From Ophiodon elongatus (lineage: Eukaryota > Chordata > Actinopteri > Perciformes > Hexagrammidae): a stretch of 64,000 nt of DNA. The position numbers and the translations under genes are program-made. Position 1 is the first letter of the stretch, and the number at the start of each line of letters is the position of its first letter. This document shows positions 13,755-24,444 of the stretch, one piece after another. The notes beneath the pieces are model-generated. The model searched no databases. It worked only from the letters and a program-made list of their open reading frames with translations, and had not been told where the DNA came from. Where the stretch lies: positions 2,668,501 through 2,732,500 of the forward strand of contig JACSYO010000469.1 of assembly GCA_016806645.1 (NCBI GenBank). The letters are read 5' to 3'.

Positions 13755-14215
13755 CTATCGAGGTGAACCTACAGAAAGCCTTAGCTGAGGCCTCTGAGAC
13801 CTGTACCCAGGAGTGTCTGATACTGGGCCACTCCGACAGCTGCTGGATGCCCCCAGCCCTGGCCCAGTTCCAGGGTCCTGGCAGTAACAGCCCCACCTCC
13901 ACCCCTATCACCGCCACCATCACCGGTACAATGCCCTCTTTTGGCTTCCAGCAGAGCTGCGCCCGGGGAGCCAAAGCTAACATGGTCAGCATGGGGGTCA
14001 TGGATGGCCGCCATACCCTGGGCAGGTCTGTGCCCAAAAAAGATGAACTGGACAAAGGGATCAACCGGCCACAGTTCTACAACACCCTGGATAGACACTG
14101 CAGTAAGAAAGAGGACCCCTTCAAGGTCATCCCCCTGGCGAGCTTCTCCTCCCCTGGGCAGCAGACGCCCACTGGAGGGGGCAGCAGCTCTTTCTTACAT
14201 GAGCATCAGCTGTAA
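13755..14215 (+). CDS. pcdh11: Delta-1 protocadherin, terminal coding exon (pcdh11-like cytoplasmic tail)
   Basis: This exon encodes the last 153 residues of a delta-1 protocadherin, a neuronal single-pass cell-adhesion protein; the part here lies in the cytoplasm. The exon enters in phase 1: bases 13755-13756 (CT) complete a codon, Ala if the previous exon ends in G, and the frame runs open to TAA at 14213-14215. Numbering from that split codon, residues 17-21 read CTQEC and 25-33 GHSDSCWMP, the conserved cysteine/WMP block of delta-1 tails. Residues 105-112 are RPQFYNTL, 124-131 KVIPLASF, and the protein ends in EHQL. From memory, PCDH11X has EASDNCTQECLI, GHSDACWMP, QFY and KVIPLTTF in the same order, which makes pcdh11 the best paralogue match. 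PCDH9 shares the WMP block and an EHQL end, so it and PCDH7 are the alternatives. The mammalian HSPP repeats are absent, and a Ser/Thr/Pro-rich linker takes their place. The exon is more GC-rich than its flanks. The ectodomain and membrane exons lie upstream of the window. Protocadherin identity is near certain; the paralogue is less so. Confidence 0.88.
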
Positions 14216-14510
14216 GAGTAAAAGACAGATCTTCATCGCCCTGACATACATGTGACTCAATCCATAGACGGCTTGTTGTCAGTGACTCTATGATCAATAT
14301 GTATGCGTACGTGTGGAGGTACTGTATGCATCATTTGAATTGACCAGCTCCGGCTCAGTTTTACTAATGATTACATCTGAGAATGGATTCGATCATGACG
14401 ATGTTGTTCAGGCAAAATCATATGGGGTCAGTCTTACAGCGAAAGTATTTGAAAGGTAAAGTAAGTCTTAACATAGCAGACCCATGTATAATAAATAAAG
14501 GTAGTTCTAT
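14216..14510 (+). other. Start of the 3' UTR with first candidate poly(A) signals
   Basis: The sequence after the stop codon has no long open frame. Two overlapping AATAAA hexamers lie at 14490-14495 and 14494-14499, about 275 bases after the stop, making this the first plausible cleavage region. Delta protocadherin messages often have long 3' UTRs, and other AATAAA hexamers follow (for example 17016-17021, before a GT-rich stretch). The true 3' end cannot be fixed from sequence alone. Confidence 0.5.
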
Positions 14511-17500
14511 ACCAAAGTAGTTCCATCACAAAAAAAAATGAATTTTGCTTTCAGTTTGGTGATGTTTGCTTTGTGACAAGAAAGGGCAATGTACGCTTCA
14601 AGCCCCATGGTCCCAGCTTATAGTGGACTCAGGATAGTGACCATTTCTTTGCGCAGAAACACTTGCAAATACAGTACTTTGTGTTGAGTGAGCTAAATTG
14701 CGCTTATTGTTAATTATAAGCTCCGAGTGGATGATGTTTCTGTTCAAGTTCTAGTGAAGTATTGCTCTGTATAACACGCAGCACAAACTCTTTTGGTAGT
14801 GGAGAATTTTTTCTTTTGTCTTGCCTGAACATGTTTCAGAAGTCTATTTTGGTCAGGGGACTGCAGAAGGATAAAAAAAAAAGTCTACAAAGCATAACTA
14901 GGCCAGTGGTAGACAACACCGGCAAACTTTTGTATTCTACATGTTCACCATGGACCAGCACACTAAATATAACAGAAAAAAACTCCTGCACATGCACACA
15001 CTTGCCCAAGATGTTTTCCATATGGTGGTTGCTCCATTTCTGCCAACCCCATGAAGAAAAAGTTCACTTCTTGCATTATCTCAGCAGTTTAGCCTTGAAA
15101 GATTAGCGCTTTGGAAACATACCCTTTATTTCCTTTTCTTGTTTCTTTTTCTCACATTTTGCTGCTCAGAAACACTCAGAAACAGTAATAACAGCTATGG
15201 AGCCAATTATGAAATGCTCAGTCTAATTACTTTGATGTGTGATCTCAGCAGCAACCCTCATTGTGGTTAGGAATTGTTGGCTAGCAAGAAACATGTGCTG
15301 CTTGTGCGGCGGCAATGAAAAGGTGACAAACGCTAAGAAATAGCAGCTATAAACACTCCTTCTCTTCCAACCCTATCATTGATAACACCTTTTGTTCATG
15401 CTATTAATTACTTTATGTGTTTTTATACAGTTCGGCAGAAAATTTTCTTTTAGCAGTTTTTACTCTGTGTTGGCACTGGAATAATAGAAAATGGAAATGG
15501 AAAAATGTCCTCTGGACCATAAGTCTAACTAAATTATTAATCGACATTCTTTTTTTGTCGTTATCATAAGGATCAGCATTGGCACCATTTGAAAGGCTGC
15601 CCCTCACCATAGTTTCTTCATACATACGCTGCATCACTGCCTGTGTGTGTAAATTGTACTGATGATGATAACTTCTTCAGACTAACTTGTTGCTGTAAAA
15701 GACTGGGTGCAGTATAATCTATTGCTACAGCAATAAGTGACTTTGTTGATATCCATTTTTCTTTTCAGTAACATCCAAGCCAGGTGTCTACATCACCAGG
15801 TATATGATTCTTGCGATAAATGTTCTCATACCATCTTGCAAATTGGGAACAGGCCTAAATCTATAATGCAACGTGGCATTCTCGAGGGAAGGTGCAAGGC
15901 AAATTGTGTTTGCATGCTCTTAGCTACCACACCTTTTCTCTCTGATACTTGGGGTCAGGATTCTTATCATTATAAAGAGGATTTATCTGAGAGTCAGTAA
16001 AATGATCACTTAAAGGAACAGTGTGTCAAGGACACGGAAAAGAGGAATTCAATTTCGCCTCAGTCAATTACGAAAATGAATTTGATTCAAAACAAGCATC
16101 TTAAATAAATCCTCCTATAAATACTGCTTTATGAAAATGTCCCAGTTTGGGTATCCAATTTCAACTTATTTGCTCTTTTATTTTTTTATATATCGCTTTT
16201 CATCTCAATTCGTTGTTATGGTACAAACATATAGCACCAAAAGGGTATAAATAATACATACTTAATCAAAAGGACCACATATCATAGGGAACATGCATCA
16301 TGATGTCACTGAAAATTGAATTGTATCACTCTGACAAATGCACTTTTTTTTTTTTATCCAAATGTTGTCCCAAAAAGTATTTTCAGGCTCTGTTTACAAT
16401 TTAAAAAGTAGGGCAAAGAAATTCCTGGTTGGATCTTTTCAACAAAAAGAAATCTGAAAAATAACAATTATGTTTTTTAAGAAACTTTCCCATTCACTAA
16501 CAATAAGAACAGACATTCTGATGTTGGAGTGTTAATAGTTATGACACAGGTAATGTGTCCTTCCGCATACCATGGAGGGAGAGAATATCCATGACATATG
16601 TACGGGATAATACACTGTCACACTGTAATAAAACTGTGATTGTTTGAAATAATTTATCCAAATCACATGTGTACAGTAAGCACAATATTACCTATCTATA
16701 ACCCTCACTTTTTTTTTTACTTATTCTGCCCACATAACTCCTGTGTATTGTAATGTTGCAGAAGCTACATTAATTGAAAGACAACTTCTAGAGAAAATAT
16801 AGTATAATAACTGCATGAATGTACATCTGTAAGATGTTGGTTTTGACACCAACATGACTTCTTTTGTCTTCTGCTTGTCCCACTTTGTTCTACCATTTAC
16901 CCTTCTAGAGGTAAAAGTAATGGTTTTGTACTTTTATTATTTCTCAAACAAAGAACATACCATATGAATGTGCATTTGTTTTGTTTTTTATCATCTTTCA
17001 TAAAACACACAGTGAAATAAACAAAATGTGTAGGGTGATGACAGGTTCTCACTTTGCATGATTCTGCTCTCCCTGTTATTTTCCTATTTTTCCTAATTAT
17101 CTTTGCCCTAAAAGTAAAGATAGTATGCATAAAACCTTTTTTTCTTTTCTGAATTTTTCTTTTCAAAATGTGTGTCATGATTACCATGTCAATTTGTGTC
17201 ATAATTTGCATGAACTGTTTGGACCTCCACAAGGCAACACTTGACTATGTAGTTCATGCATCCATCATTAGATTCAGTGTCAGTATTGGTGTTTACTGCT
17301 CTAACTGTTTGTGTGTCTTTGGAACAAAACAAAATGTTACAGTGTACACATTCAAACTTTGTAAAGAGTGCGTACCACTTTTGCCTCTACGTACACAAAA
17401 ATATCTATTCTGTCAGGTCAACTGGATTTTAAACTGTACATAGCAGTACCCCTAAGAACTATTACAACAATGATAAACTGGAAAGACATATACAGTAAAG

Positions 17501-20500
17501 ACTAAAGGCTACAGGCTAAATACTGGAAATCGCTTTGTTGATTCAAAGGAAAAATGGAATACATAAGAAGTGATGAGATGACAATCTCTCTTGTAATGTA
17601 AATGGCTACATATGCATAATATCGGTGCGAGTGTGTTCGAATGTGTTTATAGGTGATCTTGTATGTGTGTGAGGGAGAAAGTGTCTCCTTGCATGTATGA
17701 GCGTGTGTATGTGCACATATGTGTGTACTGGCATGCACCTTGCCAGAATATTTTATGTATACAAATGTATCTTGTACAAAAACTATATCAAAATATGATA
17801 TAAGACTTAAGTATATGCTTGTAATTTAGTCATCAGTGAGTCAGGTCAAGTTTTGCTTTGAGAGAAGGCTTCAATCCTTGCCAGCAAATCTGTATTGGTC
17901 AGCTAAAGCTATACAGTCTGTGTTGTCATGCCTTTGTAAAATATCCCATTTAAATCTATGAAAAAAATGACCTTCCATATGGTGAAATGATTTTTCTTGT
18001 CATTGAATTTTACTTAAGCCATTAAATATTGAGTCCTCAAAGTATGCCCGTATCACGCTTGTCCTTCACTTTACATTGTTGTTTGATTAGGTTTTTCTGA
18101 GAGCATTGTCATATCAGTGATAGATGTGACATGAGAGCATACTGTCACAGTATTCCAATTATGGCAATTACAAGCTCATGATATAATACCCATCAAATTG
18201 GACATGGCATTTCACCTTCATTTCTGAAAATTAATACCGCGGGGGAAACAACTCAACCTATGACATATATGTATATTTATGGGAAAAGAACAAAATATGT
18301 AAGCCTTATTAAACACGGTAGGGATCACAGCCAACATGGAGACTGGGATCTGAAAGGGATTTTACTTTCACAAATTCCAAAAATAGAAAAAAACAGATTT
18401 TTTTAACAGAATATCTCCTTTAAGGTTGCTAAGGGTTAAAGATGCTCTGTATTGCTTTTTAAATATGAAATATGACAAATACTAAATGTCATAATTACAG
18501 TTAACAAAACTGAGTGCAAAACTGAGTGATTCTGTGAGCCTCTATGTTATATAAATGGGGGAAATTCCACAACACAAAGATAATCTGTCAGTGTAGTGAC
18601 ATACTGGGTACATACAAACATCCAAATCTACAGCTGTTCTTTTTCTAGGGGCATCAGCTTAACCTGGAGTTGATGGTTGTGGATATTGCCACATTCATAC
18701 AAATTCACATAGGACTTGGAACCTCAAATTTGCCTGAAAGTTGCACTCAATGACAAGTACATTTTTAAGTGTCTAAAATACGAAGAATAACAGAAACCTC
18801 AAGTTCATCATCCGAGGTAGAAAATTTTAATTAAAACTGCAATTTTTTGCAATTCTTTTATTTCATTTGTAGTCCTGTTTCTGGCCTTTTGGTGGACTTA
18901 TGCTCAATATTTACTCTCTTTTGAACTCTGTTTTTAGCCTCCAGAGGGAAATATCTGGCTTTTTGGCTGCTAAATGCTTTACCATCTCTAGTTAGTTGCT
19001 CGCTGTTTTGGTGCTGAGCTGGTAGCATACAGTGGATTATTCATTGAAAACAGCTTCAGCCACAAATGACGAAATTAGAACAAAAATACTTAATAAATAT
19101 TTTTTATTTCCTGATCAGGAAGACCAAAACCAAAACAATGACCTGAAAGATACTCTGAAGCTGACAGGAACTGAAGGTTAGGTCAGACGATGATTTCCTG
19201 TGGGTTGATCGACTTCGACCCATAGCAAATGCATTTAGTCATGTGATCCATTGCGAATATTGTTGAAGCACAAACTACTGAAGTCAAACTCTTGTGTCAA
19301 TATACCTAAAATATGATGATCAAAATAATTAATGATTAGGCCTTTATAATGTAGCTTGTGGCACTTTTAGAATCTAAAGGGCACTTTGAGGGTTTCTGTT
19401 TCGGAAGAGCAGAACATTCATCGATCTATTCCTACATTTTTTATTTGGTCCAACAATACAAATCAATGAGCTTCCCATCACCTCTACTCATTAGACTGTC
19501 CAGCCATTATCATATCAGAGTAGATCATAGACTGTAGGAAGTAGCTTATAAATTTCAGAGGAAAATCAATAGAACACAGTAAACCTTAATTTAGCATTTT
19601 GTTTTCTAGGGCCAAGAAGTAAATGTCACTTTAAGCCAGGAGAAGAAAAAAGTATCTTTTCATTCATGTGGCTGCTCAGAATGTCAACTTTGATTTACTT
19701 TGGACTCACTGTGCATCATCATCTCTCAGCATCGTCAGTAATACCTGGAGGCTGTCCACTCTACATGTGGCCATTCGGCCTCAGATACAGAAAACTTTGT
19801 ATTTGGCTTTTTTTTCTTTTTTTCTTTTTTACATTTTTGGCCATAGTTTGTTATGCTGTGTATTTATTCATTCATCCATCCAGCTATGTAACCCACCCAT
19901 CCATCACTCCACGTGTCCATCCATCCATCCATCCATGAGCTTTGATGCCTCAAAGGCAAACTCTGCAACAGTTTCGACAATCCCCTTGGGCTACGTGTCC
20001 TACCTGAGGCCCTTCTGCCTTAATGTTTTATCCACAGTTCTCTTATGAATGCATTCAAGCCCTTAGAGAGGAAACCTCAAGCTTACAGTATGGTGCAGAG
20101 GTTGATGTTCACGACAACAGGACATGACAGGATCTCTTGGCACTGACTCCAAACTCGCGCAGCACAAAGAGCCATGTCATGTACCTCGTAACGCGCCAAA
20201 GGCTTGCTGGACTGTGTCATCTTGCCACATCTTCAGCATATGTTCAGTCCCCAATCTCCTTATGAGACCCGGCTGTGACCTGCCCCATTACATTTCCATG
20301 GTAATTGGCTAATAATGAGACAGTGACAGTGCAGAAGATGTCCACACTGTCAAAACACATGCTTACACGACTACATTTCCAGTAATTACTGCATATTTGA
20401 ACAGAAAGTACCTTGTGATCTTAACAGTGCACTCAATGCTTGTGTCTTTTCTCACCCCACACAGCCTCCATCCCCATGTGCTAACAAGCCAACTTATTGT

Positions 20501-22508
20501 AAACCTACTTAGTTCTCAAGGTGTCATCTGTTGAAGTGTCATGAGAACATATAGAGATTGTCAAACAGTACACTCATTTCAAATTGTAATTAAACTGGCC
20601 ATCAGGTACCTTGCGGCTGTTTAGTCAACAGCAGGGTACTAATTACTATAAGATGACCTTTGGAATAATATCTTGTGAATTATTCATAGTTGAGAAAATT
20701 GCTTCGGAGACATGCCAGCGACATCCAAGGGACGGCCGAGTGTACACACACAGAAAATTCCACTCAAAGATTTCCGCCCGGCCACGAAAATGAGGTCAGC
20801 AGATGGATGAAAATGTAACTTATTTTGTGCGAGAAAATTAGATGGTTGCGATAAGCCCTGAAAGACAAAGCGAACATTTTCTCGACACAAAGAGGAATGT
20901 TACCAACCAAAAAATAGACTGACTCATGTAAAGTTAATGTAAAAGATTTTGGAGAGAGTTTGGCGAGAGAAGATAGGCTTGTCGCAGGGAGGCTTAAGAA
21001 GCAATATTATCCTGCTGTGAAAGTTGACACTTCTTTATCGTGGACTCAACTCTGCTGACTGCCGAATAAATCCTTGTACTTGTGGTTCTAACATAATTTA
21101 ACAAGAAATATTGATATTTGATTCAAGTTAGATCTTGTAGCATCCATGAGGATGTTAAAAACCCTAAAAACTACTACATAAAGAAACATAATGCATATTA
21201 TTTTCCATTTATCCTTTGTTTATCTACATTTGACACCCCGTTGAGATGGAAAAAAAGAAAGATATTTAGGAGAACATGAGAAGAAATGCATAATGTTACA
21301 TGAAAGAGAGGAGATAAAGACAAAAGGAAATGTAAAAAGAGAAAGTGGGACAAAGCATTGTCAACATATTTCAACAGATTCATCCTCATGCAGTGACTTT
21401 CAAAAACCACTAACATCTAAGCATCTACTCCCTCCTGCTTTCAATGTTTCTGTGGGGTATTTTGCACAGAGAGGGCAGAGGTCTGGAAGAGTTTCTTTCC
21501 CATCTCTGCTTAACCTTTAGGGACGCTTTGCAGAAATTACTCCCGGGACCTTGCACAAAAATGTTCTCCACATCTCAGACATGAATACATAAACAGTGGG
21601 GAAACTAGTCCTCAAAGCTACACCAACATGTGGAACTCAAGTGACAACAGATGAACCTGATGAGAAAGTTAGGTGATATGTGACTAAATCAGTGTTGCAT
21701 ATTTACATGCTTGAGGAAAACCAAATATTTCTTTTTTTTCTTCCCAAGATTGGCTTCTTCCAAGTTGACAGTGTATCTGTTATGGAGGCACAAGTAGTCA
21801 CCCAGTGGACTGGGCACCATTACAATGATGATAACCATATGGCATGGCCCTCTGAATAGCCTCATTCAGTATGATCTCAGTTAAGTATTTATTGGAGGTT
21901 TTGAAACAGGGTTAGAGAAAGCGCTCTTCACTGCCATCATAGTAGACCCAAATGATTACCCGAAATTTTGGGTAATTGGTAGCAATTAACATTGACCTTG
22001 TCCTCTTGGACATTAGAGAACCAAAGCCGTGCCAGAAAATTTCATTAGAGAGCAAGTAAGAGACAGTAGACCATTTGACAAAATAAATCTTTGTAGCTGC
22101 ATGTGTCTTTATTTCAAGAAGAAGAAGATACATATTAAAGCCCATGTCCATTTATATATTATGTACTTCAAATACACTGTAACAATTTCTTTTTTCATTT
22201 GATTGATATTGTTGATGCTAAGAAAGCACTTCTGTAATGCTTCTGGACTGCCGTTCCCAGTGTACCCAGTATCTGCAGTACAGTGATGTCTTGTTATTGG
22301 CTTGTTTTGAATGAAGTTTCACTTTTTTTCTATTTATGTATTTGATAGTGTTGTAGCCATCATGGTAACTTGATCCTCTGTTTACTTCATACTAATATTT
22401 GCTATACAGAAATTAAAAATACTTCCTGTTAGCCAGATGTTTTTTTCTTCTAAGAATATGATACCAGACTCAGAGCGAATAACTTTCATTATATGAATCT
22501 ACACACTC
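14511..22508. other. Non-coding: distal 3' UTR and/or intergenic DNA
   Basis: AT-rich sequence with no recognisable exon on either strand. It contains scattered AATAAA and ATTAAA hexamers and T-rich runs, compatible with an extended 3' UTR up to roughly 17-18 kb. A CCAT-repeat patch lies at 19866-19936. The longest open frame (about 19668-20048) is low in complexity and resembles no family. Confidence 0.55.
19866..19936. repeat. Degenerate (CCAT)n / (ATCC)n microsatellite
   Basis: Repeated 'ccat' and 'atcc' words with interruptions, ending in a clean 'ccatccatccatccatccat' run. This is a simple tetranucleotide repeat. Confidence 0.9.
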
Positions 22509-23035
22509 GCAGCTCTTTAAGGCTGTACTGGTACAGCGGTGCTTTGAACTAAATGTCAAAATCAGCATGTTAACGTGCTCATAGTGACACTGTTAACATG
22601 CTGATGTTTAGCACACAATGGACTATGCTCACCATTCAAGTTTAGCTTTATATGCGTATTAGCTTTAAATACAAAGTACAGGTGAAGGTGATGTGAATGT
22701 TTTGTTTTTTGTTTTGTAGGGTTTTGAAAGCCTACTACTAATACAAGGAAGCTTTTGACCCACTGGGAGAGTTCTGAGGATCCCTAAAGTAGTTGAAATA
22801 TACACCTCAGGACTTTTAATATCTGTAGCAAATTTCATGTCAATCCATCAATAGGTATTTTTCAAAGAAATGTGGCGCTAGATAAAAAGTCATGAGATTT
22901 CTATTCAGCAGGATTCATCCCTTGACGACCATGAATGTCTGTATGAAACTTCATGATAACTAATCCAAAAGTGTTCAAGATATTTCAGCCTGGACAAAAG
23001 TGGTGGCCTGAGCGACGGGCCACTAACATGGCTGA
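22509..23035. mobile_element. Percomorph non-autonomous interspersed repeat (MITE-like)
   Basis: The order of phrases matches a very common repeat of spiny-rayed fish genomes that I recognise. It begins 'gtacagcggtgctttgaac', then 'atcagcatgttaac...gttaacatgctgat', 'aaatacaaagtacaggtga', 'aatttcatg.caatccatc', 'ggcgctagataaaaagtca' and 'gatatttcagcctggac', and ends 'ctaacatggct'. A perfect 14-bp inverted repeat lies inside it (22561-22574 and 22592-22605). No transposase is encoded. The copy is diverged and appears rearranged: the 'caatccatc' phrase occurs before the 'ggcgctagat' phrase, and another 'aacttcatgataactaatcc' version occurs after it. Superfamily is not assigned. Confidence 0.75.
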
Positions 23036-23514
23036 TACATAGAAAAATAAAGAAAAGAAACATGTATAAGTATAAAAATGCTGGTTACTTTAAATCCACA
23101 ACAACACGCTTTAATTCTCTCAGGGTTTTCCTGCTTGAGTACGACATTTAAAGATAATATATGTATATTGTTGGGTTGCCTGCTAGGTAGTAAAGAGAAA
23201 CAAAGTTCATAGCATGCCCCTTTCGCAGTAAGGAAGTACATCAGAGAAATTGCTTTAACTGCGAGTTCTTTGTGCGAATCTAAAGACAGTATCACAGGGC
23301 AGCCACTGTGCCTGACAAGTCTGTTCACGTTCAGCACACACGCAGCTTTCCTGCAGTTAAGGCACCAAGTCCCTGAAGCTCTTCCTCCATGGAGTTTATT
23401 GTCAGAGTCTCGATGGTAGGACTCCTCTCCCTCCTCTTTGAAATCCGGAAGATCAAACAAAACAACAGTGTTGACGCAGGGTGTGTTGTGTTTGTGGTTT
23501 GAATATATAATCAA
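23023..23514 (-). other. Unidentified 163-codon open frame
   Basis: This is the longest uninterrupted frame in the window. The conceptual protein has a central part with HGGRASGTWC, a Cys-x2-Cys pair (WCLNC) and a mixed-composition run around LVRHSGCPVILS. Its C-terminal end overlaps the edge of the neighbouring interspersed repeat. I do not recognise a family. There is no obvious promoter, splice site or poly(A) signal, and the last 40 or so residues are hydrophobic with skewed composition. It could be a remnant of a transposon-carried or host gene fragment, or a chance frame. Probability of a real gene is low. Confidence 0.15.
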
Positions 23515-24277
23515 TTTCCATGGTTAGGGGTTTTTATTTGTTGTTGTATTGTTGCTAGATTACTAAATGGATAATGAATGTGATAATATGCTCTACTATG
23601 CTGTATGTGTGTATGGATGTACCTATCTATCATCCTTTTCCCACCTTTTCATTTCTCTCTATTCATTTTCCATGAACATGTGAAAATCAACTTGTGGGCT
23701 AGTTTAAGTCTCAGAAAACAGATTTTCATGTGGTAATGCAATGTACAGTAACCAGAAATGGTTACTTGGACAGAATAAAAAAAACATATGAAACTACAGT
23801 GGGCCTTTCCAAAGCATTATTATTCTACCCAATCAACCTTTATTTTCAAGAACATCTATTGAACAATAACAAGTGAAAGCATGTTGGGATGAAAAGAGAG
23901 AAGCAACAGGGAAAATCAATATAGCAATTATGTGTGCAGATAATGGACATCAAGGTGTTATTTGGAGTGACCGAAAAGAAAAGGTGACATAAAGCCAATT
24001 CAAATAGTGAAAACATTTCATTGTCTGGCCCTATTGGCATGGATTTAGTGTCACCAGGCTCTAGAAAACCAACAGTGTTTTTTGTTGTTTTCCTGCATCG
24101 CCACAGCTGAATTAGCATTGTTTAGCACGATGTAATCATTGGGTTCTTCTTTATGTTCGCACACAATCACCAGCCTCTGTTAGAGCGCTGTTAGCTATTA
24201 TGTTTTTTATCGGCCGCACAAACCCTGAAAACACAAGCAACAAACACAGCGATTAGCTAATTGAGATCTCAAACAAC

Positions 24278-24279
<2 letters not shown>
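23515..24279. other. Non-coding AT-rich sequence, nothing recognised
   Basis: No exon, RNA gene or known repeat is visible on either strand. Confidence 0.5.
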
Positions 24280-24327
<48 letters not shown>

Positions 24328-24405
24328 AACAAACACACAAAGAGAGAGTGACATAGAGCAAGTGCGGGAGAAAGAAGGACAGGGAGACAGATGATTTTGC
24401 GCACA

Positions 24406-24443
<38 letters not shown>
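24280..24443. repeat. Compound (AC)n microsatellite: two arrays with a purine-rich spacer
   Basis: The first AC array runs 24280-24323 and passes into AAAC and AGAG repeats. About 85 bp of purine-rich unique sequence follows, then a second AC array at 24409-24443. Open frames here are repeat artefacts. Confidence 0.97.

Positions 24444-24444
<1 letters not shown>

Noticed and set aside
13684..14098. Two open frames on the minus strand opposite the protocadherin exon (up to 126 codons)
   Set aside because: They are shadows of the GC-rich coding exon on the opposite strand; their sequences resemble no family and one runs into the intron's pyrimidine tract.
13941..14255. A second plus-strand frame (104 codons) overlapping the exon
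   Set aside because: It is a +1 shadow of the protocadherin frame; the conserved CTQEC/CWMP and KVIPL blocks are all in the other frame.
19668..20048. 126-codon plus-strand frame
   Set aside because: Much of it translates the CCAT repeat and T-rich tracts (Phe/Ser/His-Pro runs); not a credible protein.
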